In this document: positions 1 to 5,338 of the stretch, one piece after another
How positions within the stretch are numbered: the first letter of the stretch is position 1
Layout of the letters: each line of letters starts with the position of its first letter
From: Phycisphaerales bacterium UBA7708
GTDB lineage: Bacteria > Planctomycetota > Phycisphaerae > Sedimentisphaerales > Anaerohalosphaeraceae
Length of the DNA stretch: 5,404 nt
Assembly (NCBI GenBank): GCA_002482415.1
Contig: DLFY01000175.1
Coordinates: 1 to 5,404 of the forward strand
Direction of reading: 5' to 3'
The notes under the pieces: generated by a model
What the model saw: the letters and a program-made list of their open reading frames with translations, nothing else
Told to the model about the DNA's origin: nothing
Databases searched by the model: none
Program-made: the position numbers and the translations under genes

Positions 1-1275
1 CTGTTTACCGGGATTGACGGCGTAAAGAACAATCGAGCCGTCGGTGTTTTTAAATGCGACGGTGCGAATGTCGCTGTCGCTGGAGTCGATTCGAACGGCA
101 CCGGGACGCAGGAATTTGCTGGCGTGGCCGAGGGCGTAATAATGCGGACGAGGCGAGACCTGCCGGGTGGATTGATTGATGGTGATGACACCATAGCAGG
201 TATCGCAGCCGCCGGGGATCTTCGGGCCGTTCTTTTCATCGAGTACGAGGTTCCATTTGATGATGGTTTTGGCCCAGTGCCGCAGGGTATCGACCATAAA
301 CACGCCGTTTCGGACCAGGTCGGCCTCGAAGCCGCGGTCGTTCCATGTGCCGTCGGAGCCTTCGGTAAAGTAGAGGGCTTTGTCGGGAAAGGCATCATGC
401 ACGGTCGATTGGGCGGAGACTTTACCGGCATAATGGTGGAATGCCGTGCCGGCGATGTATGGCCGGACGTTCGGGTCGGACAGCACCGCGATGGGATACT
501 CCGGATGGTCCCAGTTGTGATCCCAGATGAGGATTTTGGCGGCAATATTGTTTTTAGCGAAAGCCAGGCCCATTTCTTTAACCAGTCGGGCCTGTTCGGC
601 CGGTTCCATCCGGCAGCCCGCATAGGATTTGGGTTCGTAATAAGGTTCATTCTGCGGCGTGACTGCATCAATTGGGATTCCATGAGCGGTATAGGCCTGA
701 ATGAATTTCACAAAGTAGTTGGCGTAGGTGGTGTACACATCGTCTTTCAGGTGCCCTGAGCCAATCAGGCCGGTGGTTTTCATCCATGTCGGCGGGCTCC
801 AGGGGCTGGCCATGATGCGGATATTGGGATTGATGGCTTGGATTTCCTTGAGCGTGGGGATGATATACTCTTCATCATAGGCGATGGAAAAGTGCTTCAG
901 GTCGTAGTCGGCGGCTACCCCCGCGGGAAGGTCGTTATAGCTGTATTCCTTAAGGCGGAAATCCGAAGCCCCCATGGGCTGACGCAGGTAACTTAACCCG
1001 ATGCCTTGAACCGGGTCAAACAGGTCGGTCAGGACGGTCTTGCGTTCGTCTGCATTGAGGAATTTATAAAGCAGCCATGCGGATGAGTCCGTCAGTGAGG
1101 CACCGAACCCTTCGATTTCCTGAAATGTGTTCGTCGGATGAATGGTGATGATGACCGGGCTGGACGGTTTCTGCGGAGTACTGCCTGAATCGGCACCACA
1201 ACACGTGGAGGCTATGAGACACAATGAAATCACTGTTATGGCGGCCGATACACGGACCTTCATTCTTTTTGACAT
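1..1275 (-). CDS. Exported glycoside hydrolase family 30 (GH30), 3' end missing
   Basis: A retaining beta-glycosidase of the GH30 type (clan GH-A TIM barrel). Family members act on beta-glucosides or glucosylceramide, beta-1,6-glucan or xylan; subfamilies 1 or 3 look likeliest here, but the substrate cannot be fixed. 425 residues are visible and the frame stays open at the window edge. Residues 1-28 form a basic, then hydrophobic export signal. Cys25/Cys26 are preceded by I-A-S-T, a poor lipobox, so lipoprotein or type I cleavage is unclear. The barrel starts at IEGFGASLTDS (54-64). ASPWSPPTWMK is at 156-166. TPQNEP (206-211) supplies acid/base Glu210, and YFTEGSDG (302-309) supplies nucleophile Glu305. 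HPHYY-ALGHASKFLRPGA-like sequence near 377-393 leads into the beta-sandwich; probably only a few dozen residues are missing. The start is chosen because AGGA sits 7 nt upstream; Met5 is an alternative. It has its own promoter and follows the membrane-protein pair by 97 bp. Confidence 0.93.
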   Translation of the reverse strand, partial: MSKRMKVRVSAAITVISLCLIASTCCGADSGSTPQKPSSPVIITIHPTNTFQEIEGFGASLTDSSAWLLYKFLNADERKTVLTDLFDPVQGIGLSYLRQPMGASDFRLKEYSYNDLPAGVAADYDLKHFSIAYDEEYIIPTLKEIQAINPNIRIMASPWSPPTWMKTTGLIGSGHLKDDVYTTYANYFVKFIQAYTAHGIPIDAVTPQNEPYYEPKSYAGCRMEPAEQARLVKEMGLAFAKNNIAAKILIWDHNWDHPEYPIAVLSDPNVRPYIAGTAFHHYAGKVSAQSTVHDAFPDKALYFTEGSDGTWNDRGFEADLVRNGVFMVDTLRHWAKTIIKWNLVLDEKNGPKIPGGCDTCYGVITINQSTRQVSPRPHYYALGHASKFLRPGAVRIDSSDSDIRTVAFKNTDGSIVLYAVNPGKQ

Positions 1276-1322
1276 AGCTGCATCCTGAATACGGACGAAT
1301 CAATTGGTTATTCAACGTTCCC

Positions 1323-1351
1323 ATCATATCAGAGACGCGGATCAATTACAA
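1323..1351 (-). promoter_or_regulatory. Sigma-70-like promoter of the GH30 gene
   Basis: Read on the minus strand, TTGTAA (1346-1351, 4/6 to the -35 consensus) is separated by exactly 17 nt from TATGAT (1323-1328, 5/6 to the -10 consensus). Transcription would start near 1316, giving a leader of about 40 nt before the ATG at 1275. The promoter sits directly after the stop of the upstream membrane-protein gene (1372). No hairpin terminator is visible between them, so read-through from that unit is also possible. Confidence 0.55.
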
Positions 1352-1371
1352 CAAGGCAGGTGAATTTACGC

Positions 1372-2034
1372 TCAAAAAAGTCCCGAGATAATCTGGATCA
1401 GTTTGATATAGGCATTACCCCAGGCGTCGTTTCGCAGAAACTGGGTGGGGCTGTTGAGATCACCGATGAAGGGACGCAATATCCATCCCATCTGGATGCC
1501 GACAAAGGCGTAAATAATCAGCCAGGCCAGCAGGGTGATGCGGTGGCGGGGATTTTTCTGTATCAGGGGACGCGATACATTCAGGAGGAGGGTTTGTGCC
1601 AGAATGCTGGAGCCGCCGAAAATCACGGCATTGAACAGGATGGCAGCGTTGTAGTTATCAAATGAGATATACCAGAACAGCGTCAGGGGACTCAGGGAGG
1701 ACAGGATGATGGTTAAACCGGCCTGGGTTGCAAGCAGGGCACGCAGGGCGCGGACAAAATCATCACGCAATCCCAGCAGAGTATTGAGCACGAAGAAAAA
1801 CGGCAGACTCAGCCCGAACGAAGCCAGCAGCAGCAGGGGGGCTTTGATGGCTGAATAGGCAATCTGCAGAAAGCGATGACCATAGATGAGCGAATATAAA
1901 CCCATGACCGCCCCATAGAGGCAGCCGAAGAAAAATAAGACGGCCAGAATTCCTGCAAACTGCCCTCTGGATGCGCGGCCGTCCGGATCGCCTGCATATC
2001 CTCGCAAAATCTGATCGGCCCGTTTCAGGAGCAT
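1372..2034 (-). CDS. Five-helix integral membrane protein, second of a paralogous pair (orphan family)
   Basis: A 220-residue protein of unknown function, clearly homologous to the gene just upstream. The start is placed at 2034 because GGGAG (2043-2047) lies 8 nt before it in the 19-bp gap, and because MLLKRADQILRG then aligns with the neighbour's N-terminus. A longer reading to 2148 would overlap the upstream gene by about 95 bp. Visible parts are: a short N-terminal DQILRG segment (7-12); hydrophobic helices at about 26-51, 59-87, 96-121, 128-151 and 168-184; SAIKAPLLLL (61-70); and QMGWILRPFIGD (181-192) at the end of the last helix, followed by a short amphipathic tail. Compared with its paralogue it lacks the 45-50-residue polar loop between helices 4 and 5. 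I recall similar planctomycete proteins being labelled 'actin-binding WH2 domain-containing'; nothing here supports actin binding. Probably co-transcribed with the upstream copy. Confidence 0.8.
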   Translation of the reverse strand: MLLKRADQILRGYAGDPDGRASRGQFAGILAVLFFFGCLYGAVMGLYSLIYGHRFLQIAYSAIKAPLLLLASFGLSLPFFFVLNTLLGLRDDFVRALRALLATQAGLTIILSSLSPLTLFWYISFDNYNAAILFNAVIFGGSSILAQTLLLNVSRPLIQKNPRHRITLLAWLIIYAFVGIQMGWILRPFIGDLNSPTQFLRNDAWGNAYIKLIQIISGLF

Positions 2035-2053
2035 GTTTGCGACTCCCGCTGAT

Positions 2054-2890
2054 TTATGAAAACATACTCTGAAGGGCCTGGAGTACAGCCATGAAGAAAT
2101 TGCCTTCCCGGTGACGCAGCCATTCAAACGGCAGATGAGGACTTCCAATGAATGGTCTCAGAACCCAGCTCATCTGGGCTCCGACAAGGGCAAATACGAT
2201 TGTCCAGACACGAAAGATGCTTTTGGCTTTGCGATCGGTCGGGGCAATATGTTCCAGCGGCCCAATAAGCGGCTTGATGGGGATTTTACCGTCAGGGGAT
2301 GGGGGCACCGAAATGGTTATTTCCGGTACCCTGGGAGCGGAAATAATGGGGGTATCCTGCGGCTGGGCCAGGATTAACCGATTGAGGGTTCGCAGCAGAA
2401 AGGCCAGGCCCAGACTGCCGCCCACCGTACAGACGGCGACATTCAGCAACTGCATAAAGGAATAGCTTGTGGTACACAGGGAAAAGAAGATGACAATCGG
2501 TCCCAGTGAAGCCAGGACTGCAATCAGGACACCCAGCGTAGCGACTAAAAGACGAAGCACCGACATCAGCGACAGCCGGGAGCCATTGAGAGCATTGAAG
2601 ACATATAACGACGGAAGGGTAATCAGCAGCGTCAGCATAAACAGCAGGGGCATTTTCACCGCACTGGCCAGGGTTTGCATCCATGCGTCTTTGAGTGTCA
2701 GGACGGCGTCTTTTTCCAGAGGGTGGAGCAGGTTGAAAGAGCCCATGCAGGCTCCAAAAAAGGCGCTGAATATAATCAGACACACACACAGGCCTGCGAT
2801 AGGAATATCGAACTGGCTGTCCTTCAATAAAGCAGGTTTTGTCGCCTCGCCGCGTAAAATCTGGTCTAACTGCTTGAGCCATTTCAGCAT
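2054..2890 (-). CDS. Five-helix integral membrane protein, first of a paralogous pair (orphan family)
   Basis: A 278-residue polytopic inner-membrane protein without a recognised enzymatic domain. The start is at 2890, not the further upstream ATGs at 2905 or 2902, because the strong Shine-Dalgarno GGAGG (2896-2900) would lie inside the coding sequence for those starts; it is 5 nt from the ATG at 2890. Order along the chain: DQILRG (9-14); helices at about 29-52, 74-100, 110-138 and 143-168; a polar, proline-rich loop (about 175-225, with VPPSPDGKIPIKP at 195-207); then helix 5 (228-244) ending in QMSWVLRPFIGSP (239-251). The SAVKMPLLF segment (76-84) matches SAIKAPLLL in the downstream paralogue. 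No signal peptide distinct from helix 1, no catalytic motif and no transporter signature are visible. It is first in a two-gene unit with a near-consensus promoter. A role in the membrane or envelope is all that can be inferred. Confidence 0.85.
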   Translation of the reverse strand: MLKWLKQLDQILRGEATKPALLKDSQFDIPIAGLCVCLIIFSAFFGACMGSFNLLHPLEKDAVLTLKDAWMQTLASAVKMPLLFMLTLLITLPSLYVFNALNGSRLSLMSVLRLLVATLGVLIAVLASLGPIVIFFSLCTTSYSFMQLLNVAVCTVGGSLGLAFLLRTLNRLILAQPQDTPIISAPRVPEITISVPPSPDGKIPIKPLIGPLEHIAPTDRKAKSIFRVWTIVFALVGAQMSWVLRPFIGSPHLPFEWLRHREGNFFMAVLQALQSMFS

Positions 2891-2895
2891 AAACA

Positions 2896-2900
2896 CCTCC
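2896..2900 (-). promoter_or_regulatory. Ribosome binding site that decides the start of the first membrane gene
   Basis: On the minus strand GGAGG is followed by 5 nt (TGTTT) and ATG at 2890. Two earlier in-frame ATGs (2905, 2902) precede or overlap this site and have no Shine-Dalgarno of their own, so 2890 is the likely start. Confidence 0.75.
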
Positions 2901-2936
2901 ATCATTGTGAATACTGATTTCCTGGATTCCTTCAGG

Positions 2937-2965
2937 ATAATATCTTATTGGTGATAAAGTGTCAA
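2937..2965 (-). promoter_or_regulatory. Near-consensus sigma-70 promoter of the membrane-protein pair
   Basis: On the minus strand a perfect -35 TTGACA (2960-2965) and a 5/6 -10 TATTAT (2937-2942) are separated by exactly 17 nt. Transcription would begin near 2930, giving a leader of about 40 nt to the start at 2890. This is the best promoter in the window and suggests strong or constitutive expression. No clear operator palindrome overlaps it. Confidence 0.75.
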
Positions 2966-2996
2966 GATAATGTCTGAAATATTATTTTGGGAGAAA

Positions 2997-3761
2997 TTAC
3001 GGCCGCATGAGAATGCCGCCGTTGACGGCGATGTATTCGCCGGTGATAAAAGCAGCGGCTTCATTGCTTGCCAGAAAGAGGATGGCTTTGGCGACATCTT
3101 CGGCGGTGCCGTTGCGTCCGAGGGGTGTTTCGGCGGCCATTTTCTTTTTGCGTTCTGGGGTGGAAAATTGCTCGTGGAAGCGGGTTTCGATGAGGCCGGG
3201 CATGACGCTGTTGACGCGAATGCCGAAGGGGGCGAATTCTTTGGCCATGGCCAGGGTCAGGGTTGCTACCGCGGCCTTGGCGGCTGCGTAGATGCCGGAA
3301 CCGCCGCCTCCGCCGTTGTGCCCGGCGATGGAGCCGATATTGACGATATTGCCGTGTGATTGTTTCAGACAGGGCAATGCGGCCCGGGTGACGAGGAAAA
3401 CGCTTTTGGTGTTGGTGTCAAAGACATTGTCGAAAAATTCCACAGACGAATCGGCAATATTGACCCGCTCGAGCATGGTCCCGGCGTTGTTGACCAGAAT
3501 GTCGATGCCGCTGGCCTGATCGGCGAAGCGGCTGACCATGTCGGCGGCCTGTTGGGGATTTCGCAGGTCTGCTTTGAGGAGCCAGCCATCGGACAGGGCC
3601 TTAACTTTAGCCAGGGTCTGGCGGGCGCCGTCTTCGGTCTGATTATAGTGGACGCCAACCCGGGCACCCTGCTGGGCGAACAGTTCTGCGGTCGCCGCCC
3701 CGATGCCGCTGCTGGAGCCGGTAACGAGTACTTTTTTATCTTGTAAGTCCTGATAGAGCAT
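2997..3761 (-). CDS. Short-chain dehydrogenase/reductase (SDR), classical FabG-like
   Basis: A cytosolic NAD(P)(H)-dependent oxidoreductase with a Rossmann fold; the substrate is undetermined (FabG-like ketoacyl reductases and sugar or polyol dehydrogenases share this pattern). Numbering from the first ATG (3767), 256 residues: dinucleotide motif TGSSSGIG (16-23), NNAG (93-96), Asn119, catalytic Ser146 in NIGSIAG, Tyr160 and Lys164 in YAAAK, PG (190-191), and the C-terminal ITGEYIAVNGG (241-251). All four catalytic residues are present and the length is normal. A run of five glycines (152-156) lies in the loop just before the catalytic tyrosine. I place the start at 3761 (254 residues) because AAGGA (3770-3774) is 8 nt from that ATG but only 2 nt from the ATG at 3767. 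It ends 106 bp before the membrane-protein pair with no clear terminator, but that pair has its own promoter. Confidence 0.93.
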   Translation of the reverse strand: MLYQDLQDKKVLVTGSSSGIGAATAELFAQQGARVGVHYNQTEDGARQTLAKVKALSDGWLLKADLRNPQQAADMVSRFADQASGIDILVNNAGTMLERVNIADSSVEFFDNVFDTNTKSVFLVTRAALPCLKQSHGNIVNIGSIAGHNGGGGGSGIYAAAKAAVATLTLAMAKEFAPFGIRVNSVMPGLIETRFHEQFSTPERKKKMAAETPLGRNGTAEDVAKAILFLASNEAAAFITGEYIAVNGGILMRP

Positions 3762-3769
3762 TGCCATTA

Positions 3770-3774
3770 TCCTT
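3770..3774 (-). promoter_or_regulatory. Ribosome binding site favouring the inner SDR start
   Basis: AAGGA on the minus strand ends 2 nt before ATG 3767 and 8 nt before ATG 3761. Normal spacing supports the second ATG. The two starts differ by only two residues (Met-Ala), so function is not affected. Confidence 0.55.
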
Positions 3775-3792
3775 AACTAAAGAGGTGCCATA

Positions 3793-3821
3793 ACCTTACA
3801 AGGCAGCGGGGCAGGTGTCAA
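3793..3821 (-). promoter_or_regulatory. Sigma-70-like promoter of the SDR gene
   Basis: On the minus strand a perfect -35 TTGACA (3816-3821) is followed after 17 nt by TAAGGT (3793-3798), which keeps the key TA...T positions of a -10 box but is only 3/6 overall. The start point would be near 3786, giving a leader of about 25 nt. The strong -35 with a weak -10 would fit a promoter helped by an activator, which is inference only. Confidence 0.5.
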
Positions 3822-3861
3822 TCGAAAGTTTCACAGGGTGCAGAGATGCCGAAGAAATCAT

Positions 3862-3877
3862 AAAAAAACGTTTCTTT
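3862..3877. promoter_or_regulatory. Near-palindrome centred on AAACGTTT, possible operator
   Basis: Seven A residues, a central CG and TTTCTTT form a 16-bp near-palindrome with 6 of 7 pairs matched. LacI-family regulators commonly bind A/T-rich palindromes with a central CG, so this is a candidate operator. It lies about 40 bp upstream of the SDR -35 box and upstream of the kinase-like gene. No regulator gene is present in the window, so the assignment is weak. Confidence 0.25.
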
Positions 3878-3911
3878 TTGCATTGAATAAACGTATAGTG
3901 ATGTCTGGTTT

Positions 3912-3926
3912 ATACCCAACGGGTAT
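3912..3926. repeat. Perfect 6-bp inverted repeat ATACCC-AAC-GGGTAT
   Basis: The arms ATACCC (3912-3917) and GGGTAT (3921-3926) are separated by AAC. It could be a protein-binding site or a small hairpin at the left edge of the GC-rich structured segment. Function unknown. Confidence 0.45.
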
Positions 3927-3933
3927 GATTATT

Positions 3934-4053
3934 CCGCGACGGCCACGGGCCGCTTTTATGCCGCGTGTGTTCACGGGGTCACGCTGCCCTACGCAGCCGC
4001 GGTGATAAAGATAGTGCTGGAAGCTGGCGGCTGAAAGCTCTTTAGCCGCGACG
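3934..4053. other. GC-rich, highly foldable intergenic segment flanked by an 8-bp direct repeat
   Basis: Both ends carry CCGCGACG (3934-3941 and 4046-4053). Inside, a small stem CGGCC/GGCCG (3940-3944 with 3948-3952) is followed by TTTT. A longer branched stem pairs 3954-3965 with 3998-4010 around a small internal loop; enclosed in it is GCTGC-CCTAC-GCAGC (3983-3997). A hairpin GCGGCT/AGCCGC (4027-4032 with 4044-4049) can extend through AAA/TTT. The composition contrasts with the A/T-rich DNA on both sides. It could be a dispersed palindromic repeat or a structured RNA leader of the kinase-like gene. I did not recognise a known riboswitch class. The pairing was found by eye. Confidence 0.45.
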
Positions 4054-4057
4054 AACC

Positions 4058-4087
4058 GTGATATTTTAAGCAGGATCAGTATATATA
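4058..4087 (+). promoter_or_regulatory. Probable promoter of the kinase-cupin unit
   Basis: GTGATA (4058-4063, 4/6 to the -35 consensus) lies 16 or 18 nt before overlapping TATATA boxes (4080-4085 and 4082-4087). Transcription would start near 4092-4096, leaving a leader of about 30 nt and placing the structured segment outside the transcript. A second candidate is TATAGT at 3894-3899 with a poor -35 box; if used, it would place the structured segment in the leader. Confidence 0.35.
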
Positions 4088-4124
4088 GAATTAAACGGAT
4101 TGTTTTGGAGATAAAAAGCCGTCT

Positions 4125-4931
4125 ATGGAACGGATTAACTATGCAAACTCATGGCAGCCTTTTTTTGAGGAGGCGGGGCTGCGGACCTTTGATGATTTTT
4201 TTCAGCGATTTGAAGGGACTCAGATTAACAAGAATACCAAACGCAGCGTGGTGATGCGGACATTCGAGCGGGCCGGCGGAACCAAAACACTGTTTATGAA
4301 GCGGTTTTTCAATCCCCATGTTAAGGACATGCTGTTTGCGGTGCGGAACTGGGGCGGTCTGTGCAGTCAGGGGCAGCTTGAATGGAACAGCGCCAATTAT
4401 CTGCTGGAGCATGGGATTGCGACGTATCAGCCCGCCTGTTTTGGCCACAGGACCCTGGCGGGTATCGAGCGTCAGTCCTTTTTCATCACCGAACAGCTTG
4501 CCGGTCAGTGTTTGATGGATATGATACGCCAGACATGGCGAACCCTTGGCGGCGTTGAACAAAACCGGCTGCTGGGTGAACTGGCGATGTGGATACAGGG
4601 CATCCATCGGCTGAACATCAGCCTGCCGGATTTGTATGTGTATCATCTGTTTGTTGACAAAGACGGCGACGGGCGATATGGTTTTTCTGTCATCGATCTG
4701 CATCGAATGAGTGTTGGAATTCCCCAGCGACGGATGGCTGCCTGCCGTGTGGAAAATCTGGCCCGGCTGATTTTCAGTATGCGTGACGAATATTTCACTG
4801 CGTCGCAGAAACAAATGCTGCTGCGAACCAGTTTGAGCGATTTACCTGATGAACAGGTGCATAAAATGCTGGATGCTATATCCCGGCGATGCGGGCAGAT
4901 TGGTAAACGGCGACGACCACCGGCATATTAA
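4125..4931 (+). CDS. Lipopolysaccharide kinase-like protein (WaaP/InaA family)
   Basis: A 268-residue protein with the protein-kinase-like fold of the WaaP/Kdo kinase/InaA group, which phosphorylates inner-core sugars of lipopolysaccharide at the inner membrane. Visible motifs: TLFMKRFF (55-62) with the presumed ATP-binding Lys59; EWNSANYLLEHGIATYQP (87-103) with the probable helix-C Glu87; SFFITEQLAG (118-127) as the hinge; PDLYVYHLFV (168-177) as the catalytic loop with Asp169; and VIDLHRM (189-195) with the metal-binding Asp191. The DxYxxH and IDLHR motifs are typical of this family. However, the His-Arg normally before the catalytic Asp (HRD) is Leu-Pro here, so activity needs proof. A basic tail (KRRRPP) ends the protein. 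The only Shine-Dalgarno-like GGAG (4107-4110) is 14 nt from the ATG, which is long; no better in-frame start is seen. It probably forms an operon with the cupin 42 bp downstream. Acceptor unknown. Confidence 0.85.
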   Translation: MERINYANSWQPFFEEAGLRTFDDFFQRFEGTQINKNTKRSVVMRTFERAGGTKTLFMKRFFNPHVKDMLFAVRNWGGLCSQGQLEWNSANYLLEHGIATYQPACFGHRTLAGIERQSFFITEQLAGQCLMDMIRQTWRTLGGVEQNRLLGELAMWIQGIHRLNISLPDLYVYHLFVDKDGDGRYGFSVIDLHRMSVGIPQRRMAACRVENLARLIFSMRDEYFTASQKQMLLRTSLSDLPDEQVHKMLDAISRRCGQIGKRRRPPAY

Positions 4932-4973
4932 ATATTTCTGATGTAATGAAAACATGAGTGAAGGAATGCAATC

Positions 4974-5297
4974 ATGGAAACCAGAAAACCGTTTTATGTG
5001 GATTTGAACGATAAGCAGGAATATCAGCGCCTGATGCAGGCCCCGCAAACGTTGGGAATGAAAGCCGGGCGGGTCTTTCTCGGGCCGGGGGATGAATGCG
5101 GCAGTCACAGTACCGAAGCCCGCGAAGAACTGCTGGTGTTTCTCAATGGACGGGGGCAGGCGGTCTTTGGAGGCAAAGACAGAATCCTGGTTGGTAAGGG
5201 GAAGGTGCTGTATATTCCACCGCATACGGAACATAATATTGTCAATACCGGAGCTGATCCGCTGGTTTACGTGTTTTGCGTGACACCAACGAAATAG
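4974..5297 (+). CDS. Small single-domain cupin protein
   Basis: A 107-residue cytosolic protein with one cupin_2-type beta-barrel. Motif 1 reads G39-x5-H45-x-T47-x4-E52-x6-G59, so the usual second histidine is threonine. Motif 2 reads G76-x5-P82-x-H84-x2-H87-x3-N91, with His in place of the usual glycine. His45, Glu52 and His87 would still provide three of the four classical metal ligands, so metal binding is plausible. Small cupins of this kind include sugar isomerases, dioxygenases and simple ligand-binding proteins; the reaction here is unknown. AAGGA lies 8 nt before the ATG, which supports this start. It follows the LPS-kinase-like gene by 42 bp in the same direction with no terminator between, so it is probably co-transcribed; a role in sugar or envelope chemistry is a guess from that context. 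Two hairpins follow the stop. Confidence 0.9.
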   Translation: METRKPFYVDLNDKQEYQRLMQAPQTLGMKAGRVFLGPGDECGSHSTEAREELLVFLNGRGQAVFGGKDRILVGKGKVLYIPPHTEHNIVNTGADPLVYVFCVTPTK

Positions 5298-5338
5298 CGG
5301 CCACTCTGTCTTTTTGTTCACAAACTCAGAATGGCCGC
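5297..5338 (+). terminator. Long hairpin directly after the cupin stop
   Basis: GCGGCCA (5297-5303) pairs with TGGCCGC (5332-5338). One mismatch follows, then TCTG/CAGA (5305-5308 with 5327-5330), and TTTG/CAAA can close the top. The stem begins on the last base of the stop codon. No U-run follows on the plus strand, so it may act as an mRNA 3' stabiliser, or on the minus strand, rather than as a classical terminator. Confidence 0.4.

Larger units (their letters stand above)
3822..4124. other. Divergent intergenic region between the SDR and kinase-like genes
   Basis: This stretch without a convincing gene separates the minus-strand SDR gene (with its promoter) from the plus-strand kinase-like gene. 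From left to right it holds an A/T-rich near-palindrome around AAACGTTT (3862-3877), a perfect inverted repeat (3912-3926), a GC-rich foldable segment (3934-4053), and an A/T-rich part with a -10-like TATATA (4080-4087) before the kinase-like gene. A 34-codon ATG frame at 3901-4005 has no ribosome binding site and is not accepted as a gene. Confidence 0.7.

Noticed and set aside
124..759. Long plus-strand frame of 211 codons
   Set aside because: It runs antisense to the GH30 gene, whose catalytic motifs are intact in the minus frame; it has no ribosome binding site or recognisable domain.
1064..1345. Minus-strand frame of 93 codons with a His-rich stretch
   Set aside because: It is an out-of-frame reading of the GH30 leader and N-terminus and starts upstream of the predicted transcript start.
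1372..2148. Longer version of the second membrane protein starting at 2148
   Set aside because: The extra 38 residues overlap the upstream gene, look unlike a membrane N-terminus, and break the alignment with the paralogue; the ATG at 2034 has a good ribosome binding site.
2967..2985. ATAAT/ATTAT inverted repeat after the SDR stop as a terminator
   Set aside because: Only 5 A/T pairs with a 9-nt loop and no proper U-tract in the SDR direction; too weak to call.
3901..4005. 34-codon plus-strand frame that could be a leader peptide
   Set aside because: No Shine-Dalgarno precedes it, the ATG abuts a -10-like box, the composition follows the GC-rich repeat-like DNA, and no attenuation-type codon run is present.
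3934..4053. Known riboswitch or tRNA/small RNA gene in the structured segment
   Set aside because: I could not match the conserved cores of the common riboswitches (TPP, cobalamin, c-di-GMP, SAM), nor a cloverleaf, SRP or RNase P signature.
4149..4814. Minus-strand frame of 221 codons
   Set aside because: It lies antisense to the kinase-like gene, which carries conserved kinase motifs, and shows no domain of its own.
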